Shown piece by piece: positions 62,992-63,862 of a stretch of 63,862 bases of DNA. The stretch is from an uncultured Collinsella sp. (lineage in GTDB: Bacteria; Actinomycetota; Coriobacteriia; Coriobacteriales; Coriobacteriaceae). Numbering within the stretch: the stretch's first letter is position 1; each line of letters starts with the position of its first letter. Below the pieces are notes generated by a model. That model was not told the origin of the DNA. It searched no databases and was given only the letters and a program-made list of their open reading frames with translations. The position numbers were made by a program, and so were the translations under genes. The stretch is from contig CABUQY010000001.1 in the NCBI GenBank assembly GCA_902493915.1, positions 1-63,862 of the forward strand, written 5' to 3'.

Positions 62992-63333
62992 ATGAGTTTA
63001 CTGACATTTGCCAAGACGGCCTTGGGCTCTATGGTCAAGCAGCCGGTAACGGTGTGCTATCCGCAGGAGAAGCTCGCGGCACCCGAGCGCCTGCGCGGGC
63101 ATATCGTTAACGACATGAACGTGTGCATCTGCTGTGGCATGTGCGCGCGCCGCTGCCCGGCGGGCGCACTCGCGGTCGATCGCAAGGGCGGAACGTGGTC
63201 GATCGACCCGTATGCCTGTGTGGTGTGCGGCGAGTGCATCGAAAGCTGTCCTAAACACTGCCTGAGCATGGACACCGCGCGCACTCCAGTCGCGGCGGAC
63301 AAGACTCCCACAGTAGAAACCAAGCCGGAATAG
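62992..63333 (+). CDS. Ech-type hydrogenase ferredoxin subunit (EchF / NuoI-like)
   Basis: A 113-residue polyferredoxin with two [4Fe-4S] motifs: CICCGMCARRCPAGAL (about 42-57) and CVVCGECIESCPKHCL (about 73-88). It takes electrons from soluble ferredoxin to the small subunit. It completes the order (AB)-C-D-E-F, the same as in Methanosarcina Ech. A terminator at 63366 follows, so the operon ends here. Confidence 0.92.
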   Translation: MSLLTFAKTALGSMVKQPVTVCYPQEKLAAPERLRGHIVNDMNVCICCGMCARRCPAGALAVDRKGGTWSIDPYACVVCGECIESCPKHCLSMDTARTPVAADKTPTVETKPE

Positions 63334-63365
63334 CGTTGGGATGGGGCTGGTATAGCGCTGGAATA

Positions 63366-63400
63366 GGGGCCGGTGGGGCAAAAATGCCCCACCGGCCCCG
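63366..63400 (+). terminator. Terminator of the ech operon
   Basis: GGGGCCGGTGGGGCA and TGCCCCACCGGCCCC form a 15-bp perfect stem around AAAA. No T-run on the plus strand, so strength is uncertain. Confidence 0.65.
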
Positions 63401-63430
63401 CGCTTAAACGCGCGGTTGGGCTGCCACGAA

Positions 63431-63583
63431 CAAAACTATGCCGGATTACGGGGCTGGATTGCGAATCCCCAACCATACAGAAAATCGAAAAACAAAACCG
63501 CAGGTAGATAGCCTGCCGTTTTTCAAAAAAAGGCTGTATGGATGAGGACTCCGACTTTAGCCCCGTAATCCGGCATAGTTTTG
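63431..63583. repeat. T2 element, copy b
   Basis: CAAAACTATGCCGG (63431) and its complement ending at 63583 bound 153 bp, against 154 in copy a. The interior is copy a reversed with changes, with AAAACCGCAGGTAG and a CCTGCCGTTTTT arm. Confidence 0.8.
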
Positions 63584-63620
63584 AAATAGCACCATATCCG
63601 TAGCAGCCCTTGATCTCCCG

Positions 63621-63753
63621 TGGACAGAGGGAAACGGATCATTTTTGCCTCACGAGGGCTGCCGCGTGACCCGTCTGCCACGAAATGGGCCTATCTACTA
63701 CGTTTAGGCGGCAGTCCTCGACCACGTCAAGTAATGCGAAATGAAAACCGACG
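63621..63753. repeat. T3 element, copy b, incomplete
   Basis: TGGACAGAGGGAAACGGATC (63621) and GCCACGAAATGGGCCTATC from 63672 match T3 copy a and its flank in opposite sense. Resemblance to the interior of copy a stops after about AAAACCG at 63747. The matching right end is not in the window; other DNA begins at about 63750. Confidence 0.6.
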
Positions 63754-63766
63754 CTCCTATAAGTTG

Positions 63767-63862
63767 TCAAGAGGCAGTTTGCGGGAGCGTTCTCTCCAAT
63801 TCGCACAGGAGCTCGTAATACCTCCTCTCCAGTTTCGTCGACCGCCGTTTCCCCCGTTCCAA
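63767..63862 (-). CDS. Possible transposase C-terminus, cut by the window edge
   Basis: An open frame of 31 residues before a stop at 63767-63769 on the minus strand, rich in charged residues (STKLERRYYELLCELERTL). It could be the end of an IS-type protein. I cannot name the family from so little sequence. It begins where T3 copy b loses its homology, which supports an insertion. Confidence 0.3.
   Translation of the reverse strand: MERGKRRSTKLERRYYELLCELERTLPQTAS

Noticed and set aside
57677..63333. Respiratory complex I fragment.
   Set aside because: The large subunit has both nickel CxxC motifs and only Ech-type subunits are present, so it is a hydrogenase.

Overview
The window reads as one contiguous piece of chromosome from a high-GC, anaerobic, gut-type actinobacterium of the class Coriobacteriia, most like Collinsella. 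This is inferred from codon and base composition, the gene families and the intergenic repeat style; no database search was possible. There is no complete prophage, CRISPR array or complete insertion sequence.

Layout. 1-664 holds an unassigned GC-rich structured stretch and the leader of a ribosomal operon. 665-3969 is rpsF-ssb-rpsR-rplI-dnaB. 4063-10329 carries purA, purD, a Nudix hydrolase, an ABC exporter and a membrane protein. 10611-15529 is carA-carB. 15530-22856 is an accessory insert: a large inverted repeat, a 203-bp terminal-inverted-repeat element, a possible operator region and a 2137-residue secreted, wall-anchored GH31 glycosidase with many binding modules. 23074-30290 continues purine synthesis (purE, then purF-purM-purN), interleaved with a class B sortase, a MoaE-like protein and a membrane protein. 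30443-36784 has a PTS IIA protein, a PpiC-type foldase, a YqeY protein, a polar amino acid ABC importer and a kinase-like protein. 36911-44674, on the minus strand, holds nfnA-nfnB, pth, a nuclease-like orphan bracketed by two 203-bp repeats, prs and glmU. 44865-48119 is a three-gene ECF importer. 48655-53805 has exonuclease III, a sirtuin, a FolP-FolK fusion, a divergent biotin ligase and coaX. 54003-54079 is an initiator tRNA, followed by a tandem hairpin array and an Old-Yellow-Enzyme family reductase. 57677-63333 is an Ech-type membrane [NiFe]-hydrogenase operon in which the EchA and EchB membrane subunits are one protein. The last 460 bases are repeats plus the edge of a probable IS.

How it works together. 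Purine and carbamoyl-phosphate synthesis, one-carbon/folate synthesis and PRPP synthesis (prs) are clustered. NfnAB and Ech are both expected to act on reduced ferredoxin, which fits a fermentative, hydrogen-metabolising life. The GH31 protein and sortase fit a host-glycan habitat.

Most unusual content. (1) The EchA-EchB fusion. (2) A class of short hairpins scattered just downstream of genes, sharing a GGGAC-type core but with different, internally complementary arms at each locus. (3) Three 202-204 bp elements with conserved terminal inverted repeats but apparently unrelated interiors of constant length, two of which bracket a PD-(D/E)XK-like gene placed inside an otherwise conserved glmU-prs-pth neighbourhood. 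(4) A tandem array of three 55-57 bp hairpins beside tRNA-fMet. (5) A paired repeat module (T2+T3) present twice. (6) A large insertion inside dihydropteroate synthase.
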